DNA from: Thalassobacillus cyri
Lineage (GTDB): Bacteria; Bacillota; Bacilli; Bacillales; Halobacillaceae
Direction: 5' to 3'
DNA: 64,000 bases
Assembly (NCBI RefSeq): GCF_900107755.1
Contig: NZ_FNQR01000018.1
Location: forward strand, 1 to 64,000
Part shown: in pieces, positions 61,036 through 64,000 of the stretch
Numbering within the stretch: the stretch's first letter is position 1
Layout of the letters: each line of letters opens with the position of its first letter
Notes under the pieces: generated by a model
Seen by the model: the letters and a program-made list of their open reading frames with translations, nothing else
Told to the model about the DNA's origin: nothing
Databases searched by the model: none
Position numbers and translations under genes: made by a program

Positions 61036-62945
61036 CAGACCACCCGATTCCTGTTATAGCTCAATTCTAACACCTGCTGGAGACGTTTAGCGATAATCAG
61101 TGCATCACGTAAAATTCTTTTTTCATCTTTCTTTAAATGGGCTAAATTCAACTCATTCGATAAAGGTAAATCATCATCCAGCTGCCTTAAATTTTCCTGC
61201 AGCCGGAATGTGAGTAAACGGTGTAGTGCCAGCTTGGCATTTTCGGCATCTCTCGGATGGAAGCGCTCCTGTTCTGTTAGAGCTGTCAATCTTTTAATGG
61301 TATTGACGTCGTCAATACCATACTTGATTGAATAAATGCGAATGGCATTCACAATCTGCATGATGGCAGATTTTTTTAAATTCAATCCGCGCTTTTTACC
61401 AACTCCGGTGATCCGCCCAAATGGTTGAATGGGAACCCTGAATCGTAATGTATCTTTCATCAGCAATTGGTGGAGGTTTAAAGAACGCCGAATTCGTTCT
61501 ACAACAAATTCCCTAAGTTCGTAAGCAAGTGAATAATCACCAAAGATTGGACGGAAATCGATGAAAATTGTAAAGTCCCTTATTTCTTCTCCATCCATTT
61601 TTTCAATCCAACTCTTGACGTTTTCATGCCATTCTTCTTTTGATTTACGCCACTTTTCCTCTTTTGCCATGATTCCCCCTGTACATAAAGGGAACCCACA
61701 ATCTGCCAGCATGTGGTTTATTTTTTCTCCAAACAACTCGAAATAATCATCGATTTTTTTTGCCGCAGGCAAGTGTTTATAATCCGACAGAATCAATCCA
61801 TTATCCTGATCTGTGCTGAAAGCCTGTTCTTTTCTTCCTAAACTTCCCATTACGATAAAACAATAGTTGATCGGGGGTGCTCCATAGCCTTCCTGAACCA
61901 TTTCTTCTTCTGCGATTTGTATGATCTGCTTATGAATTCGCTCATTATAATTAGATATTAATTCGGTTATGTCATAAGCATACATATTCTCTCCGACCAG
62001 ACTTCCAACAAATTGCTGGAAACGTTTATTATTAGAAGGGGACAGACTTTTCAGTTCTTCTAAGTTAGTCGCATTAGAGATACGATAAGTAAGGTCGAAG
62101 TAGACCGAGTTCTGAATCGTAAAGAAAGAAGACTGTCTAAGTACACCGGCGATAGTATCGCGATGTAGTACAGGAATCAATTCTGTTGGGTGGTGTTTTA
62201 AATAACTTAAGGCATCATAAATGAATGATTGAGAAGCAATGGCGAAAGACTCTTCGGTGACATAGTCTTTCACAGGCCTCTTATGTCCATTTTCAAAATA
62301 GGCTTTCAAGATTTCTGAATACCCCAGCATACCAATCATCGTTTGACGGTCTTCGCTGACAATCAATGCTTCAACTTTCTCTTCCTGGATTACCCTTGCC
62401 GCCTGTTCTACAGATTTTTCAGGGTGAATGAACGTAGGTGACTCCATAAAAGCATCTGCTCGTTTTTTAAATAACTCTTTTTCATCATTTTCATCTGTCG
62501 TAGAACTTTTATATTTTATTTCATTATAAAGTGATTTCATCATATTGCTTATTTCATTGACCACAACTTTTGAAAAGTGAGTATTGTTGGACATGACCTC
62601 AAAAAATTTTGCCTTATCAAAGCACAATGTTTTGGTTGCTTCTAATGCCTGAACAGAAAATTTCATCTCCCCACTGGTTAGCATCATCATGACTCCCACC
62701 AGGTCACCAGGATAGAAAAAGTTGACGGATAATTGCTGGCCATTAGAGCGATGCATGATATTTTTCGCAAGTCCCGATAAAAGAAATTGTACTTCTACAG
62801 AATCTTCCTGCTGATCTTCATGGATAATGAATTCATTTTTATTATATTCATTGATGGTGGCATTCCCGAAGATGTCGTTAAATTCCTCAGCTGTCAATAA
62901 GTTAAATGGATACTGTTCTTTGAACATCTTCTGATAGCTTTCCAT
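61035..62945 (-). CDS. cNMP-binding/CBS/DUF294 nucleotidyltransferase-like protein
   Basis: 636 residues in four parts: a cyclic nucleotide-binding-like domain (about 10-130, with NFFYPGDLVGVMMMLTSGE), a CBS pair (about 165-285), a DUF294 nucleotidyltransferase-like domain with MGSLGRKEQAFSTDQDNG (around 370), and a DUF294 C-terminal helical domain. The GS and D-x-D elements of the nucleotidyltransferase are present. Such proteins are assumed to be signal-controlled nucleotidylyl transferases, with no defined substrate. It is cotranscribed with the DnaQ-like exonuclease. Confidence 0.87.
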   Translation of the reverse strand: MESYQKMFKEQYPFNLLTAEEFNDIFGNATINEYNKNEFIIHEDQQEDSVEVQFLLSGLAKNIMHRSNGQQLSVNFFYPGDLVGVMMMLTSGEMKFSVQALEATKTLCFDKAKFFEVMSNNTHFSKVVVNEISNMMKSLYNEIKYKSSTTDENDEKELFKKRADAFMESPTFIHPEKSVEQAARVIQEEKVEALIVSEDRQTMIGMLGYSEILKAYFENGHKRPVKDYVTEESFAIASQSFIYDALSYLKHHPTELIPVLHRDTIAGVLRQSSFFTIQNSVYFDLTYRISNATNLEELKSLSPSNNKRFQQFVGSLVGENMYAYDITELISNYNERIHKQIIQIAEEEMVQEGYGAPPINYCFIVMGSLGRKEQAFSTDQDNGLILSDYKHLPAAKKIDDYFELFGEKINHMLADCGFPLCTGGIMAKEEKWRKSKEEWHENVKSWIEKMDGEEIRDFTIFIDFRPIFGDYSLAYELREFVVERIRRSLNLHQLLMKDTLRFRVPIQPFGRITGVGKKRGLNLKKSAIMQIVNAIRIYSIKYGIDDVNTIKRLTALTEQERFHPRDAENAKLALHRLLTFRLQENLRQLDDDLPLSNELNLAHLKKDEKRILRDALIIAKRLQQVLELSYNRNRVV

Positions 62946-63033
62946 TAAAAAACCCCTAACTTACGAATGTTGGTAATCTTAGTATAGCAAACCAGCACGC
63001 AGCAATGCCTCTGAAGAGCATTCCAATATTTTT

Positions 63034-63063
63034 TCACAAAAAAAGAGCACCCCAGGCTCTTCT
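63034..63063 (-). terminator. Terminator after the DUF2627 gene
   Basis: On the minus strand GAAGAGCC...GGTGCTCTT followed by seven T's. Confidence 0.75.
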
Positions 63064-63288
63064 TTAAAATCTTCCATTTGTCTGTTTTCGCTTTTTATCC
63101 CGGTGACGGATAAACCCTCCAATAAACGCGATTCCTCCCAATAAAAACAGGACACCAAAAATAAATTGTATTGAAATATGAAAGAAAATTGGGTGTAATA
63201 TTCCAAATAACGTATCACGTATCAGTTTAATTCCTAATGTCGCAATGATTCCGGGAATAACCAGGATAAGTAAGGCTATCAATCGCAT
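63064..63288 (-). CDS. yqzF: DUF2627 membrane protein (YqzF-like)
   Basis: 74 residues, starting MRLIALLILVIPGIIATLGIKLIRD, with a second helix FIFGVLFLLGGIAFIGGFI and a basic tail RHRDKKRKQTNGRF. Size and topology match DUF2627 (YqzF), which lies next to bkdR in Bacillus. Function unknown. A weak GAGGG site precedes the ATG at 63288. It diverges from bkdR. An alternative overlapping frame on the same strand is not supported. Confidence 0.82.
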   Translation of the reverse strand: MRLIALLILVIPGIIATLGIKLIRDTLFGILHPIFFHISIQFIFGVLFLLGGIAFIGGFIRHRDKKRKQTNGRF

Positions 63289-63475
63289 TGCCCTCGAGCT
63301 CCCTTTATATAAGTATTTTTATAAAAAACTAAGATACTTTAGTCAGCTGCGCAATTTTTTTCAATGCTTATTAAGTATAGCAAACAAGCCGATTTATGAA
63401 AACTTATTAAAACTTGCTAATATATGCAGGTTGAATTATGCTAAAGATACGCAAAAAATTGCAGGAAGTGGTACA

Positions 63476-64000
63476 GTGAAACGAGTGCTGATTGTAGGTG
63501 CCGGCAAAGGCGGTACGGCATTATTAAAATTATTAAAAGCAACCAACCGAATGGAAATTGTAGCTATTGTAGATATTAACGAACAAGCAGAAGGGTTAAG
63601 CTTGGCTGCCGATTTTGGAATCTCAACAGGTTCGGATTGGAAAAAATGGATACATAGAGAGATTGATATTGTCATTGAAGCGACAGGGGATGAAAAAACT
63701 TTCGAATCTATTTTATCTGCCCGGAGAGGGAAAACGGTGGTCATCCCAGGTTCGGTGGCTTATATCACTTCTGAACTTTTAGAAGAAAAAGAGACGTTAT
63801 TGAATGAGTTGAAAACGCAAACAGTTAATCAGGAACTAATTCTGAACAGTATCCATGATGGAATGATTGTCATTGATGAGCAGGAAAAAGTTACTTTCAT
63901 GAACAAGAGTGCAGCGAAAATTTTAGGGATGGACAAGAAAGAAGCGTTGAACCGAAAAGTGAATCAAATCATCACCTCGACAAGACTTCCGCAAATAATG
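63476..64000 (+). CDS. bkdR: BkdR-like sigma-54-dependent regulator, 5' part
   Basis: The first 175 residues of a protein that continues past the window. It starts MKRVLIVGAGKGGTALLKLL, a Rossmann-like NAD-binding domain (about 1-105), then a linker helix and a PAS domain (from about 118, NSIHDGMIVIDEQEKVTFMNKSA). This N-terminal combination is that of BkdR, which activates the branched-chain keto acid dehydrogenase operon with SigL. GTG 63476 follows CAGGAAG. The AAA+ and DNA-binding parts would lie to the right. Confidence 0.87.
   Translation, partial: MKRVLIVGAGKGGTALLKLLKATNRMEIVAIVDINEQAEGLSLAADFGISTGSDWKKWIHREIDIVIEATGDEKTFESILSARRGKTVVIPGSVAYITSELLEEKETLLNELKTQTVNQELILNSIHDGMIVIDEQEKVTFMNKSAAKILGMDKKEALNRKVNQIITSTRLPQIM

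Noticed and set aside
1-64000. CRISPR array, prophage or defence system
   Set aside because: No regularly spaced direct repeats, cas genes, integrases other than the IS, or toxin-antitoxin-like pairs were seen.

Overview
The window is chromosomal DNA of a spore-forming member of the Bacillaceae. From left to right the gene order follows the Bacillus subtilis yqgP to yqiR (bkdR) region almost gene for gene: yqgP, yqgQ, glcK, yqgS, yqgW, yqgX, the comG operon, yqhG-yqhH, gcvT-gcvPA-gcvPB, yqhL, mntR, yqhO to yqhT, efp, spoIIIAA-AH, accBC, yqhY, nusB, folD, xseAB, ispA, dxs, yqxC, ahrC, recN, spoIVB, spo0A, yqzF and bkdR. A large structured RNA between ispA and dxs (OLE RNA with its oapA partner) and an interspersed GC-richer repeat family point to a halophilic or alkaliphilic genus (Halobacillus, Pontibacillus, Virgibacillus or a relative). 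I cannot fix the genus from sequence alone.

1-850: end of an IS3-type insertion sequence that sits inside one copy of the interspersed repeat, followed by a second repeat copy. 850-12,200: rhomboid protease, a membrane-anchored unknown, an M42 peptidase, a GerA-family germination protein (SpoVAF-like), yqgQ-glcK, a lipoteichoic acid synthase behind an ECF-sigma-like promoter, an M14 peptidase, and a FetAB-type metal exporter. 12,000-15,600: small membrane proteins (DUF2759, DUF2626), a metallo-beta-lactamase hydrolase, a MidA-type methyltransferase, a SufR-like regulator and tRNA-Gln. 15,600-19,500: seven-gene comG pseudopilus operon on the minus strand. 19,600-36,700: shikimate kinase, yqzE, yqhG-yqhH, a tandem glycine riboswitch controlling the glycine cleavage operon, a B12-dependent ribonucleotide reductase with paired NrdR boxes, mntR, patatin, several membrane proteins, aroQ, an M24 peptidase and efp.

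36,900-42,100: sigma-E-type promoter and the complete spoIIIAA-AH operon. 42,100-44,600: accB, accC and yqhY (fatty acid synthesis). 44,620-45,010: a full-length repeat copy separates these from the nusB-folD-xseA-xseB-ispA-OLE RNA-oapA-dxs-yqxC-ahrC-recN cluster, which mixes one-carbon metabolism, isoprenoid precursor synthesis, DNA repair and the OLE ribonucleoprotein. 55,500-58,600: spoIVB and spo0A, with two repeat copies between them. spo0A keeps a sigma-H promoter and two 0A boxes. 58,800 to the end: aspartate kinase, a DnaQ-like exonuclease overlapping a cNMP/CBS/DUF294 protein, a DUF2627 protein and the 5' part of bkdR.

The most notable system is the OLE RNA/OapA locus. It is a known class rather than a new one. 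The least explained structure is the repeat family, with about five complete or partial copies in 64 kb.
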